A stretch of DNA of 64,000 bases from the NCBI RefSeq assembly GCF_900109925.1, contig NZ_FOBW01000011.1:1-64000 (forward strand). Reading direction: 5' to 3'. This DNA is from Mesobacillus persicus (GTDB lineage Bacteria > Bacillota > Bacilli > Bacillales > Cytobacillaceae). A model generated the notes under the pieces. That model was given only the letters and a program-made list of their open reading frames with translations, was not told the origin of the DNA and searched no databases. A program made the translations under genes and the position numbers. Positions 20,126 to 28,577 of this stretch are shown in pieces (the stretch's first letter is position 1; the number at the start of each line of letters is the position of its first letter).

Positions 20126-21758
20126 AAATTTTGATAACCTTATGGGTTCCATCGAAGGAAAAAGGTAAGGATAAGAGTTCAGAGAAGAAATCCAAACCGT
20201 ACTTGTTTAAAAAGAAGTATGGATTCCAAATCCTTTCCTGTGGGGAGCCGTTCGGCCTAAGTGCATTCTCTACCCTGCCAAACTTTCTTAATACATCATC
20301 ATGCTTACGGCATACGGATTCATGTATTTTCTTCTCCATAAATTCAATCTGATTCAAAAGAATCTGTTCATTCTTCTCAAGCAACGGAAGTAGCACCTTG
20401 TCGAGTTGTTCCGTTTTCTCGCGAATCATTTTATATTGATTCAACAGTTGATCCTTTGTTTCTACAAATAATTCTTCAAGCTCTCGATCCTTTAATGACT
20501 CGATAAACTTTAGTTCGTATTTACTGGTTCCCGATTCCAAGATCTCCTGGAGGTTTAGGTTTAGCTCATCAATATCCGTTTCTATTGACCGGTCAAGCAA
20601 TGTGATATTAAGTCTAGGAACAAGAGGTGGAATTTTCAACCCGAAATGTTCAAACACAAGCTTAAGTTCTGCCCAGTAGGCTATTTCTCCAGGACCACCA
20701 ATGAATGCGATGGTTGGAAACAGCCATTCCTGCATCAAAGGTCTCGTAACCACGTTATTGCTAAGTCTTTCAGGAAATTCATTCGCAATTTCGAGAAGCT
20801 CTTCTACTGAAAATACCTTCCCACCGTTTTTACCAGTAAAGGTACCTGTAATATCATCATATTGTAGAAGTACCCGTTCCTTGGTCTCTTCGTCATTGTA
20901 AAAAAGATTCGCAGCATCTTCAGCAATATCCATTACGGGTTTAAAATCCACCTTGCTTGTTTCCTGCTGTTGGATAAGCACATTCCGCGTAATCTCTTTT
21001 TGATTCGAAATCTGCCGAATAAAAAACTCCTTTTCTATCTTTCGGAGCTCTTTATCACCGGAATCGATAATCAATAATCCTTGTTCCTTAAATAGTTCCA
21101 TAATAATCGTCGCAAAAAAATCCACGAAGGTAAGAGAACTCCCTAAGGCTTTCTCGGTAAATTCGCGAAGACTTTTTGTATGACTCGTTTCCCCAAAGGA
21201 CTCAATAATATCTTCAATCCAAGATTTACAGGCATCCTTATCCAAGTGAGTTTCCGAAATCATCTTCCTTTCATGATGTTTTTCAGGATAACTCCATTTT
21301 TCGGGTTTTTGTTTCCTAAGCCCATACACATGATTTACTTCTTGGTAATCATGATCTTCTCCGGCAATCCAAAACACTGGGACAACCGGAACACCTAATT
21401 CGCGCTCCTTTTGTTCTGCCAACTTAATAATCGAAATTACTTTATGTACTGAATATAATGGACCGGTAAGAAGACCAGCCTGCTGACCCCCAATAACTGC
21501 AACACTATTTTCAAGTTTAAGTTTTTCAATGTTTTTTGATACCTGAATTGAAGAAGGAAACTTTGACATAAAACCTTCGATATGTTGAGCAAGCTCTTGC
21601 CTATAGAATTTCCTCTCTGATAACTCCGCGAGGCGCAAGCTATAATCAGAATCTACTTGAAAATTATAATGAAAAAAGTTCTGAATTTCTGCATTTCCAT
21701 CAAGGTATCCTGTAGCAAACCGGTTAGCTGCCGGGAGTGAGAGATTCAAAATCTCCAT
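20124..21758 (-). CDS. bshC: Bacillithiol biosynthesis cysteine ligase BshC
   Basis: Proposed to add cysteine to glucosaminyl-malate in the last step of bacillithiol synthesis, the main low-molecular-weight thiol of Bacillaceae. The 544-residue protein has the BshC features: a Rossmann-like N-terminal half with VAVIGGQQAGLLTGPLYSVHK and VFWIAGEDHDYQEVNHVY, and a long coiled-coil region (about 380-480). The C-terminal block RVENALRPNGSPQERIWNP is typical. It starts at ATG after GAAAGGAAG. It lies just upstream of mraZ, as yllA does in B. subtilis. Confidence 0.96.
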   Translation of the reverse strand: MEILNLSLPAANRFATGYLDGNAEIQNFFHYNFQVDSDYSLRLAELSERKFYRQELAQHIEGFMSKFPSSIQVSKNIEKLKLENSVAVIGGQQAGLLTGPLYSVHKVISIIKLAEQKERELGVPVVPVFWIAGEDHDYQEVNHVYGLRKQKPEKWSYPEKHHERKMISETHLDKDACKSWIEDIIESFGETSHTKSLREFTEKALGSSLTFVDFFATIIMELFKEQGLLIIDSGDKELRKIEKEFFIRQISNQKEITRNVLIQQQETSKVDFKPVMDIAEDAANLFYNDEETKERVLLQYDDITGTFTGKNGGKVFSVEELLEIANEFPERLSNNVVTRPLMQEWLFPTIAFIGGPGEIAYWAELKLVFEHFGLKIPPLVPRLNITLLDRSIETDIDELNLNLQEILESGTSKYELKFIESLKDRELEELFVETKDQLLNQYKMIREKTEQLDKVLLPLLEKNEQILLNQIEFMEKKIHESVCRKHDDVLRKFGRVENALRPNGSPQERIWNPYFFLNKYGLDFFSELLSLPFSFDGTHKVIKI

Positions 21759-21862
21759 GTAAAGTCTTCCTTTCTCGTAACAGTTTTCACTCTATGTAGT
21801 ATAGCATTGTTGGTTTCGAAAAGAAAAAGACTTTGATTTGGAGAATCTAAAAATATTTCCAT

Positions 21863-22258
21863 TTATAGCATTAGGACTATCCCAGAGACTCGCTGAACCA
21901 TACCATAGATAATTAGAACAATATAAGCCGTGAAAAAAAGCAAAAAATTCATCCGCCAGTACCCTTTAAATACCCTAAAATAATCAATTTCCTGACGATA
22001 TTTCCAATGATAAATAACAAAGATAATACCCATAAATATTAAGATAAGAAGAATTAACCAAAGAAATGACTTTTCCCAAATCACTAGAATTAAAAAGTGA
22101 TTCGATACAATTAACAATAAAGTGCTGAAATCAATGGCTCTTTGAACGGACCGTTTGTGGTTTTTTGTTAATTGTTTACTAAAAATAAATATGAGTACAT
22201 AGCCAACCAATGGCAAAGTCACTAATGTAGCTACAGCAACTGATAGAAAACCGGTCAC
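21863..22258 (-). CDS. DUF3397 membrane protein
   Basis: A 131-residue integral membrane protein with four predicted helices. It matches the DUF3397 family commonly found between panE and bshC in Bacillus. Function is unknown. It starts at GTG overlapping the panE stop by 4 bp, so it is translated from the panE message. The central basic loop (KNHKRSVQR) is the only strongly charged stretch. Confidence 0.75.
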   Translation of the reverse strand: MTGFLSVAVATLVTLPLVGYVLIFIFSKQLTKNHKRSVQRAIDFSTLLLIVSNHFLILVIWEKSFLWLILLILIFMGIIFVIYHWKYRQEIDYFRVFKGYWRMNFLLFFTAYIVLIIYGMVQRVSGIVLML

Positions 22259-23157
22259 ACAGAACCCTCCTTTTGATATTCTATTCCTTTAATAAGTTGA
22301 TAATAATTGTAGATTAATGGAGCCGTCATTTGTTTATTTTGCGCCTCTTCAAGTAAGTAGCCCAAGATTGAATCCACTTCTGTCTCTCTTCCCGCTTCAA
22401 TATCCTTTAGCATTGATGACCTGTTTGTCGAGGTTTTTTCACAAACAGATACAACATTTCCAAAGTGGTCATCTTTATCCTTTAGATGGAGGACCTTAGC
22501 AACTTCATCGAATAATTGAATAACTATTTGATAAAAAAAGGGATTTCGAATGAGTGTTCCATTTTCGACCCGAAATGCTGCTGTTAATGGATTAATAACC
22601 GCATTGACAATCAACTTTTTAACAAGGATTTCCTGAAAGTCCGGTTCTAAGGTGAGTTGAAAACCCTCTGGGCATGTACGAACTAAGTTCTCGAGAAGGG
22701 TTTTATTACCCTTAAATACAGATGTTCTTGTAACACCATGTCCGTTATGAGATACCGTATTTCCATTTAACCTTGCTGCACCATGCTCAACAGACCCGAG
22801 ATAAATATTTTCAACCTTTAGGTCAGAAAGCAGTTTCAAATGTCCCATACCGTTTTGTAAGAACAATAGGGTCCCTTTACCCTCACTGTATTCGCTCATT
22901 TGTGGCAAAATCGATTGGAGTTGATACTGTTTCACTGTTATGATAGTCAGGTCTTCAGCACCTACCCATAACTCTATTGGTTTTGCAGTTACTTTTCCGA
23001 CTTCAGACAGACCTCCATCAATCAAGTGAATCCCACGTGATTGAATCATTTCAGCTTGGTCACTAGTACGTGTATAAAGTGTTACTTCATGTTTTTGGTT
23101 TAAATAATAGGAAAATAACAAACCGATGGCCCCTGCTCCAATTATCGCAATTTTCAT
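22255..23157 (-). CDS. panE: 2-dehydropantoate 2-reductase (PanE/ApbA family)
   Basis: NADPH-dependent reductase that makes pantoate for coenzyme A synthesis. The N-terminal nucleotide motif is IIGAGAIGLLFSYYL. Later blocks include LLFLQNGMGH, the catalytic-lysine segment VKKLIVNAVINPLTA (about 190-204), and the C-terminal EVDSILGYLLEEA. The 300-residue length is normal. It corresponds to ylbQ. In B. subtilis its neighbour is ylbP; here 12 kb of accessory DNA lies between them. Weak substrate-level doubt remains because the family has several members per genome. Confidence 0.9.
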   Translation of the reverse strand: MKIAIIGAGAIGLLFSYYLNQKHEVTLYTRTSDQAEMIQSRGIHLIDGGLSEVGKVTAKPIELWVGAEDLTIITVKQYQLQSILPQMSEYSEGKGTLLFLQNGMGHLKLLSDLKVENIYLGSVEHGAARLNGNTVSHNGHGVTRTSVFKGNKTLLENLVRTCPEGFQLTLEPDFQEILVKKLIVNAVINPLTAAFRVENGTLIRNPFFYQIVIQLFDEVAKVLHLKDKDDHFGNVVSVCEKTSTNRSSMLKDIEAGRETEVDSILGYLLEEAQNKQMTAPLIYNYYQLIKGIEYQKEGSV

Positions 23158-23300
23158 TAATAGACCCCTATTCGTTTCTTTACCTATATTTTAACAGATA
23201 GGCACAAACCTTGGGGGTCTTTTTCACTACATAATCTATTGCTGTTTCTGCAACAACTAATCCATAGCAGTGACTTGTTGCTACCTATTTAATCAACAGA

Positions 23301-23329
23301 AAAAGGCATGACTTTGTGTCATGCCCTTT
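23301..23329 (-). terminator. Terminator after rpiA
   Basis: Minus-strand perfect 8-bp stem GGCATGAC/GTCATGCC followed by TTTTTC. It closes the sugar-acid operon before panE. Confidence 0.85.
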
Positions 23330-23342
23330 CGCCGAACCAATA

Positions 23343-24032
23343 TCATTTTTTCTTGTGAAGAACCTCTATACCCTTATCACCGCTAATAATGATTGTATCT
23401 GTTATATTAATGAATAAACCCGTCTCAACCACTCCGAGCAATTGCTTTAATTCCTTATGTAAAAGCCCGGGGTCAGCAATCAAGTTGAAATCACAATCCA
23501 AAATATAGTTTCCATTATTAGAGACAAAAACGCTACCTTCTCTTTCTCTTAAAACTGGTGTGGCGCCCATTTCGGAAATTTTTCTAGCTGTTACTTCCCA
23601 ACCAAACGGCAGAACTTCAACAGGTAAAGGGAACTTGCCTAGTTGAGACACAAGCTTCGATTGATCAGCCACGATAATTAATTTCTGCGAATTGGCATCA
23701 ACAATTTTTTCTCTCACAAGGGAACCACCGCCTCCCTTTGTGAGATTAAAATCTTTGTCAATTTCATCTGCACCATCGATAGCCAAATCCATCGATTGAA
23801 CTTGAGAAAAGTCGGTAAGTGGGATGTTGAAATCTTTTGCCCACCCCTCTGTCCGTTTTGATGAGGGAATCCCTTTTACATTTAAGCCCTGTTCAACTAA
23901 TTCACCCAGTTTTTTCAGCGTCCAGTAGACGGTGGAGCCTGAACCTAATCCAAGCACCATACCATCCTTAATAAACTCAACTGCCTTTTCACCAGCTGCT
24001 TTTTTGTTTAAGTCACCATCGATTTTTTCCAT
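23343..24032 (-). CDS. rpiA: Ribose-5-phosphate isomerase A
   Basis: Aldose-ketose isomerase interconverting ribose-5-phosphate and ribulose-5-phosphate. Family motifs are complete: GLGSGSTVYW (about 28-37), SSKRTEG, DGADEID (86-92), and KGGGGSLVREK with the catalytic Glu at about 108. The length of 229 is typical. It is the last gene of the galactonate-type operon, five bases after the HPr-like gene, so it is coexpressed with sugar-acid catabolism. B. subtilis uses the unrelated RpiB, so an A-type enzyme in this setting is unusual. Its role in the pathway is not obvious. Confidence 0.93.
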   Translation of the reverse strand: MEKIDGDLNKKAAGEKAVEFIKDGMVLGLGSGSTVYWTLKKLGELVEQGLNVKGIPSSKRTEGWAKDFNIPLTDFSQVQSMDLAIDGADEIDKDFNLTKGGGGSLVREKIVDANSQKLIIVADQSKLVSQLGKFPLPVEVLPFGWEVTARKISEMGATPVLREREGSVFVSNNGNYILDCDFNLIADPGLLHKELKQLLGVVETGLFINITDTIIISGDKGIEVLHKKK

Positions 24033-24037
24033 CAGGA

Positions 24038-24310
24038 TTACCCCACATTTGAACTGAGGTAATGAACCACCTCATCCATTGCTTCCTGACAATCACTACC
24101 AACTGCTTTAACTACGATTTTGTCACCATTTTTTAGATTCAAATTGATTAAACCAAGAAAGCTTTTGAGGTTAATTTCATAGGGGGTTCCTCTTACAACC
24201 TTCTTAAGGTAAATTTCAGCCTCAAATTTCTGTGTTGCTTTACTGACTTCAATAATCGTAACCTTTTCGGAAATATTGACAACAATTTCTTTTTCACTGC
24301 AATGTTCCAT
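24038..24310 (-). CDS. HPr-like protein lacking the active-site histidine
   Basis: A 90-residue protein with the HPr fold pattern. The regulatory-serine region is preserved (INLKSFLGLINLNL, Ser about 50, equivalent to HPr Ser46), as is the C-terminal helix pattern. The N-terminal loop that carries His15 and Arg17 in HPr (GIHARPA) is replaced by a shorter segment (NISEKVTIIEVSKATQKF) with no histidine. It therefore cannot carry phosphate in the sugar PTS. By analogy with B. subtilis Crh, it may act only through Ser phosphorylation and CcpA; that is inference. It starts at ATG 24310 after AAGGAGG and lies between the dehydrogenase and rpiA. Confidence 0.75.
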   Translation of the reverse strand: MEHCSEKEIVVNISEKVTIIEVSKATQKFEAEIYLKKVVRGTPYEINLKSFLGLINLNLKNGDKIVVKAVGSDCQEAMDEVVHYLSSNVG

Positions 24311-24325
24311 CAATTTTCCTCCTTA

Positions 24326-25318
24326 CTATTTCTCATTTAAAGTTACTTTTTCTTTAACAGCCTTATTAACAAGATAAGTTGGATAATAACCAGATAAAAC
24401 ATCTGCTACATTTTCGGCTGTCTTGCGTTTCAATTCAGCCTCAGCTTCTACAGAGTAAAAAGCTGAATGTGGATTTAAAATGACATTGTCCATCTTCAAT
24501 AACGGATTTTCTTGTTCCACCGGTTCAACCTCGAGTACATCCAAACCAGCACCAGCAATTTTCCCCTCTTGTAATGCCTGGATCAATGCTTTTTCATCAA
24601 TAACTGGACCACGTGCCGTATTGATGATAAAGGCTTCTTTTTTCATCTTATTGAACTGATCATGACTAATCATGCCTTGAGTATGTTGGTTTAAGGGTGT
24701 GTGGACTGAAATATAGTCAGATTGCTCACAGAGCTGATCTAAACTTACTAATTCAACATTCATGTTTTTTGCCACTGCTTCCGGGACGAATGGATCGTAT
24801 GCAATTACGTTTATACCAAACGCTTGAGCTTTTTTGGCAACTGTTTGCGGAATATTTCCAAATCCAACCAATCCTAATGTACGTCCTCTTAAGCGGAAAA
24901 TCGGAACAGCTACTTTAAAATCCCAGTTGCCATTTTTCACAGCATTATTCATCAGTGTTACCTTTCTTACACTAGAAAGAAGTAATGCCATCGCATGGTC
25001 CGATACTTCATCTAAACAATAATCTGTTACATTCCCAACAATAATACCCTTTTCTGTTGCAGCATCGATATCAATCGTATTAAAGCCTACACCATAACGA
25101 GAAATAACCTTGCAATTTTCAAGGTTTTCAATCACTTTACGTGAAATTGGCGCATATTGATTAATGAGTGCATCAGCATCCTTACAAGCGTCAATCACCT
25201 CGTCTTCGGTTTTACATTGTGCAAAGGTTAACTTAATTCCAAGCTTGTTTAATACTTGTTCTTCCGGGACGAAAGTATCGTATTCATAATCCGTCACTAC
25301 TACCTTAAACTCGCTCAT
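24326..25318 (-). CDS. D-2-hydroxyacid dehydrogenase family protein (CtBP-like)
   Basis: NAD-binding D-isomer-specific 2-hydroxyacid dehydrogenase of 330 residues. The Rossmann segment GLVGFGNIPQTVAKKAQAFG is about 148-167. The catalytic Arg (NTARGPVID), Glu (LEVEPVEQENP) and His (LNPHSAFYS) are all present. The N-terminal half resembles the C-terminal-binding-protein/phosphoglycerate-dehydrogenase group. The substrate cannot be read from sequence. It lies between dgoD and the HPr-like gene in the same operon, so a sugar-acid or 2-ketoacid intermediate is the likely target. It is not part of the classical De Ley-Doudoroff galactonate route. Confidence 0.88.
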   Translation of the reverse strand: MSEFKVVVTDYEYDTFVPEEQVLNKLGIKLTFAQCKTEDEVIDACKDADALINQYAPISRKVIENLENCKVISRYGVGFNTIDIDAATEKGIIVGNVTDYCLDEVSDHAMALLLSSVRKVTLMNNAVKNGNWDFKVAVPIFRLRGRTLGLVGFGNIPQTVAKKAQAFGINVIAYDPFVPEAVAKNMNVELVSLDQLCEQSDYISVHTPLNQHTQGMISHDQFNKMKKEAFIINTARGPVIDEKALIQALQEGKIAGAGLDVLEVEPVEQENPLLKMDNVILNPHSAFYSVEAEAELKRKTAENVADVLSGYYPTYLVNKAVKEKVTLNEK

Positions 25319-25366
25319 TTTTGCCTTCCTCCTCTAGTGATGTTTGATCTTAAACGTTTTTCAGCA

Positions 25367-26515
25367 TTACCACTCAGCAATTGAACCATCTTTATGACGC
25401 CATACAGGATTTTTCCAATTGTGGCCAATCTCTGCCTGTTTTCGTACAAATTCTTCATTAATTGAAACCCCGAGACCAGGTTTTTTCAACATATCTACGT
25501 AGCCATCTTTATACTCAAATACTTGAGGATCATTTAGATAATCAAGTAAATCGCTGCCTTGATTATAGTGGATTCCGAGGCTTTGTTCCTGAATAACCGC
25601 ATTGTGGGAGGTTGCGTCCACCTGAAGACATGAAGCCAAAGCAATCGGTCCTAATGGGCAATGGGGTGCTACTGCTACATCATAAGCCTCCGCCATCGCA
25701 AAAATTTTCTTACATTCCGTTATTCCGCCAGCATGGGACAAATCTGGTTGAATAATATCCACATAGCCGTCCTCTAGTAACTTTTTAAAATCCCATCTTG
25801 AGAACATTCGCTCCCCTGTAGCTATTGGAATGTTTGTTGCCCGAGCCACTTCCCTTAATGCCTCATTATTCTCAGGCAAAACAGGCTCTTCTATAAACAT
25901 AGGTCTGAACGGTTCTAACTCTTTTGCTAAAATTTTCGCCATTGGCTTATGTACACGACCGTGAAAATCAATGCCAATTCCGAAATCGTCACCGACAGCT
26001 TCTCGAACAGCAGCAATTCTTTCGATGACTTCATCAATCTTTTTATATGAATCGATATACTGAAGTTCCTCAGTTCCATTCATTTTTATCGCCGTAAACC
26101 CAGCATCCGCTTTTTCTTTCGCTGCCTTTCCTACATCACTAGGGCGATCTCCACCCACCCACGAATAAACACGGATTGAATCACGACAAGCTCCACCCAT
26201 TAATTCTGATACAGGAGCATTATAGTACTTTCCTTTAATATCCCATAAAGCTTGGTCAATCCCGGCAATGGCGCTCATCGTAATTGGACCCCCACGGTAA
26301 AATCCAGCACGGTACATCGTTTGCCAATGATCCTCAATTCTCATAGGATCTTTGCCAATAAGATAATCACTAAATTCCTCAACGGCTGCCTTTACTGTCG
26401 CTGCTCGACCTTCTACGACTGGTTCTCCCCACCCAAAAAGCCCTTCATCTGTTTCAATTTTTAAAAATAGCCATCTTGGTGGGACAATAAATGTTTCTAG
26501 TTTCGTAATTTTCAT
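25367..26515 (-). CDS. dgoD: D-galactonate dehydratase DgoD
   Basis: Enolase-superfamily enzyme converting D-galactonate to 2-dehydro-3-deoxy-D-galactonate. The 382 residues align along their whole length with E. coli DgoD as I remember it. Metal ligands Asp183 (GIDFHGR), Glu209 (FIEEPV) and Glu235 (ATGERM), and catalytic His185 and His285 (APHCPLG), fall at the same numbers. The conserved stretches [11 protein letters not shown] and [13 protein letters not shown] support isofunction. It starts at ATG after GGGAGATTTCT. A 384-bp repeat-filled gap separates it from the upstream aldolase gene. Confidence 0.95.
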   Translation of the reverse strand: MKITKLETFIVPPRWLFLKIETDEGLFGWGEPVVEGRAATVKAAVEEFSDYLIGKDPMRIEDHWQTMYRAGFYRGGPITMSAIAGIDQALWDIKGKYYNAPVSELMGGACRDSIRVYSWVGGDRPSDVGKAAKEKADAGFTAIKMNGTEELQYIDSYKKIDEVIERIAAVREAVGDDFGIGIDFHGRVHKPMAKILAKELEPFRPMFIEEPVLPENNEALREVARATNIPIATGERMFSRWDFKKLLEDGYVDIIQPDLSHAGGITECKKIFAMAEAYDVAVAPHCPLGPIALASCLQVDATSHNAVIQEQSLGIHYNQGSDLLDYLNDPQVFEYKDGYVDMLKKPGLGVSINEEFVRKQAEIGHNWKNPVWRHKDGSIAEW

Positions 26516-26580
26516 AGAAATCTCCCGCCCTTCTATATGTTAGACTGTTTCATAAATTTGTTGCTATTGAACAATAGTAG

Positions 26581-26833
26581 GTCGATTTCCGCTCCAGGCG
26601 CTTGCTTTCCGCGGGGCGTGCGGTGAGCCTGGCCAGCTCCAGCGCCTAGCCCCTCGAGTCGCTTCAGTCCGTCAGTTGAAGTCAAAGAACGACTTCATCT
26701 GCCGGCCCTCCAGCGCTTGTCGGGGCTGACCAAGGCGCATCCGCTTTTCTATCTCCTCGTCGCTTGCGCTCCTGCGGGGTCTCACCTGTCCCGCTGCTCC
26801 CGCAGGAGTCAAGCGCCTTAGGCTCCAATCAAC
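26581..26833. repeat. GC-rich dispersed repeat, copy 2, with a nested repeat
   Basis: It begins GTCGATTTCCGCTCCAGGCG and ends GGCTCCAATCAAC. The left part (to 26630) and right part (from 26755) are collinear with copy 1, but a foreign block of about 124 bp interrupts them. The gap 26516-26899 between the aldolase gene and dgoD holds only this element and its AT-rich shoulders (ACTGTTTC on the left, AAAACAGTT on the right). Confidence 0.9.
26631..26754. repeat. Second repeat family nested inside copy 2
   Basis: This insert starts GGCCAGCTCCAGCGCCTAGC and contains CCCCTCGAGTCGCTTCAG, GCGCTTGTCGGGGCTGACC and GCATCCGCTTTTC. It has self-complementary parts (AAGTCAAAGAACGACTT). I recognise it as a different dispersed family common in Bacillaceae. 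It splits the flanking repeat at GTGAGCCT | CCTCGTCG. No clear long target duplication is visible. Confidence 0.8.
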
Positions 26834-26899
26834 CAGTATTCACAACTAAAAACAGTTAAAAGCGAATATCGCGACATTCATTGTAAAAAGAGCAACTAC

Positions 26900-27547
26900 T
26901 TATTTCCCTCTAGCCCGTTGAATTCTCTTTACAAACTCTTTAGAGATTTCTGTTATCGCTTCATAACGTTCTTCGGCAATGGCTTTCCCATCGACAAGTG
27001 AACCTCCAGCACCTACAGCTACGGCACCATTTTTAATAAAGGTTTCGACATTGTCCACGCTAACACCGCCAGTTGGCATCATTGGAATATGACCAAGTGG
27101 GCCTTGTAAATCCTTTATGTAATTTTCACCCAGAGCAGCTCCAGGGAAAACCTTTAATAAATCAGCTCCGGCAGAATAAGCTTGGACGATTTCAGTCGGT
27201 GTCATTACACCTGGAATCGAAATTCTTCCATATCGATTCGTTATTTGGACAGTCTCTGGATCGAAAATAGGACAGAATATAAAATCCGATCCTGCGTCAA
27301 TCGCACTTTTCGCAGAAACAGCATCTAAAACAGTACCCGCCCCAACCAGAACTCGGTCCTGGTACTTTTCTTTCAATTCTTTAATCATATCGAGTGCACC
27401 CGGAGTATCGAGCGTTATTTCTAGAGCTCCCGTTCCACCTTCAACCAGTGCTTCCGCAATATAATTAATTTGAGATTTCTTTGGTCTACGAATTACAGCT
27501 ACAAGACCAGACTCTTTTAGTCGAATTAAATTTTCCCATTTTTTCAT
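26900..27547 (-). CDS. 2-dehydro-3-deoxy-phosphogalactonate/gluconate aldolase
   Basis: Class I aldolase of the KDPG/KDPGal family. It cleaves the phosphorylated 2-keto-3-deoxy acid to pyruvate and D-glyceraldehyde-3-phosphate. Catalytic Glu43 (LEITLDTPG) and Schiff-base Lys132 (LLKVFPGAALG) are present, with GAGTVLD and MPTGGV phosphate-binding segments. At 215 residues it matches Eda/DgoA. Stereochemistry cannot be told from sequence. The neighbouring dgoD favours the galacto form. It starts 24 bp after the kinase gene and is cotranscribed with it. Confidence 0.93.
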   Translation of the reverse strand: MKKWENLIRLKESGLVAVIRRPKKSQINYIAEALVEGGTGALEITLDTPGALDMIKELKEKYQDRVLVGAGTVLDAVSAKSAIDAGSDFIFCPIFDPETVQITNRYGRISIPGVMTPTEIVQAYSAGADLLKVFPGAALGENYIKDLQGPLGHIPMMPTGGVSVDNVETFIKNGAVAVGAGGSLVDGKAIAEERYEAITEISKEFVKRIQRARGK

Positions 27548-27571
27548 TATCTTAGTCCCTCCAATAATACC

Positions 27572-28537
27572 TTAGCGTTTTACGTCTCTTGCTTCACCGG
27601 TAGGCGTCATGAATTGTTCTACCGCTTTAAATGTCGGTAGTCCTTCAACATCACCACTTGTCCCCACAACCATTGCACCAATAGCATTTGCTCGCCTTAC
27701 TACTGTTTGTAGTGGTTCATTTCGAAGGATTCCACTAATGATTCCTGCAGCAAAACCGTCACCGGCCCCAACTGGGTCGACAATTTGTTTTACAGGAAAG
27801 CCTTCAACATAAGCTTTTTCATTCTTACTATGTACATAAGCCCCTTTGCTACCCAGCTTAATAATAATCGTTTTATCAGCGTCGCCCATTAGTGCTTCAG
27901 CAACCTTCTCAACCTCTGTTTCTCCAGTCATCATTTGGCCTTCATCTAACCCTGGGAGAATAATGTCTGCACTAGCTGCAATTTCAATAAACACTTCTCT
28001 AGCGCGTTCAACTGACCAAAGCTTTAAACGCAGATTCGGATCGAATACAATCTTCATGTCATTCTTCTTTGCGATTTCAATCGCCTTCATTACGGCTTGG
28101 TAACTAGAATCACTTAATGCTGGCGTAATTCCAGAGATATGTAGGATCTTCGCTTGTGCTATGTACTCTTCATTTAAATCATCTGGGCCAATTAAACTAG
28201 CCGCAGATCCTTTTCGGTAATAATAAACATTCACATCGTCTGGAGACAACTGTTCTTTAAAAAGCAGCCCAGTTGGTGCTTTATCCGTAAAAAGACAGGA
28301 AGATGTATCAACATCTTCCCCACGGATGTATTTCTGAATGTATCGACCAAAGGGATCATCCCCCAATTTACTGAACCACCCTACAGAATGACCCAGTCTA
28401 GACAGTCCAATTGCAACATTTGATTCTGCTCCACCAATTCGCTTTGGAAATTGATGAACATATTCAAGTGATAGCATTTGTTCTGGTTGAAAAAGAACCA
28501 TGGTTTCACCAAACGTAAATACATCTAATTTTTTCAT
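27572..28537 (-). CDS. kdgK: 2-dehydro-3-deoxygluconokinase/galactonokinase (PfkB family)
   Basis: Ribokinase-family kinase that phosphorylates 2-keto-3-deoxy sugar acids at C6. N-terminal GGAESNVAIGLSRLG and C-terminal DPVGAGDGFAAG (catalytic Asp about 260) are the two PfkB signatures. The YYYRKGSAAS segment is typical of KdgK. I start it at ATG 28537 (MKKLDVFTFGE); a TTG three codons earlier is less likely. At 321 residues it is normal in length. It links DgoD to the aldolase in the same operon. It is not homologous to E. coli DgoK. Confidence 0.92.
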   Translation of the reverse strand: MKKLDVFTFGETMVLFQPEQMLSLEYVHQFPKRIGGAESNVAIGLSRLGHSVGWFSKLGDDPFGRYIQKYIRGEDVDTSSCLFTDKAPTGLLFKEQLSPDDVNVYYYRKGSAASLIGPDDLNEEYIAQAKILHISGITPALSDSSYQAVMKAIEIAKKNDMKIVFDPNLRLKLWSVERAREVFIEIAASADIILPGLDEGQMMTGETEVEKVAEALMGDADKTIIIKLGSKGAYVHSKNEKAYVEGFPVKQIVDPVGAGDGFAAGIISGILRNEPLQTVVRRANAIGAMVVGTSGDVEGLPTFKAVEQFMTPTGEARDVKR

Positions 28538-28577
28538 GATACACAACCTTTTTTATGGTTATATTTAAATTTATTTC

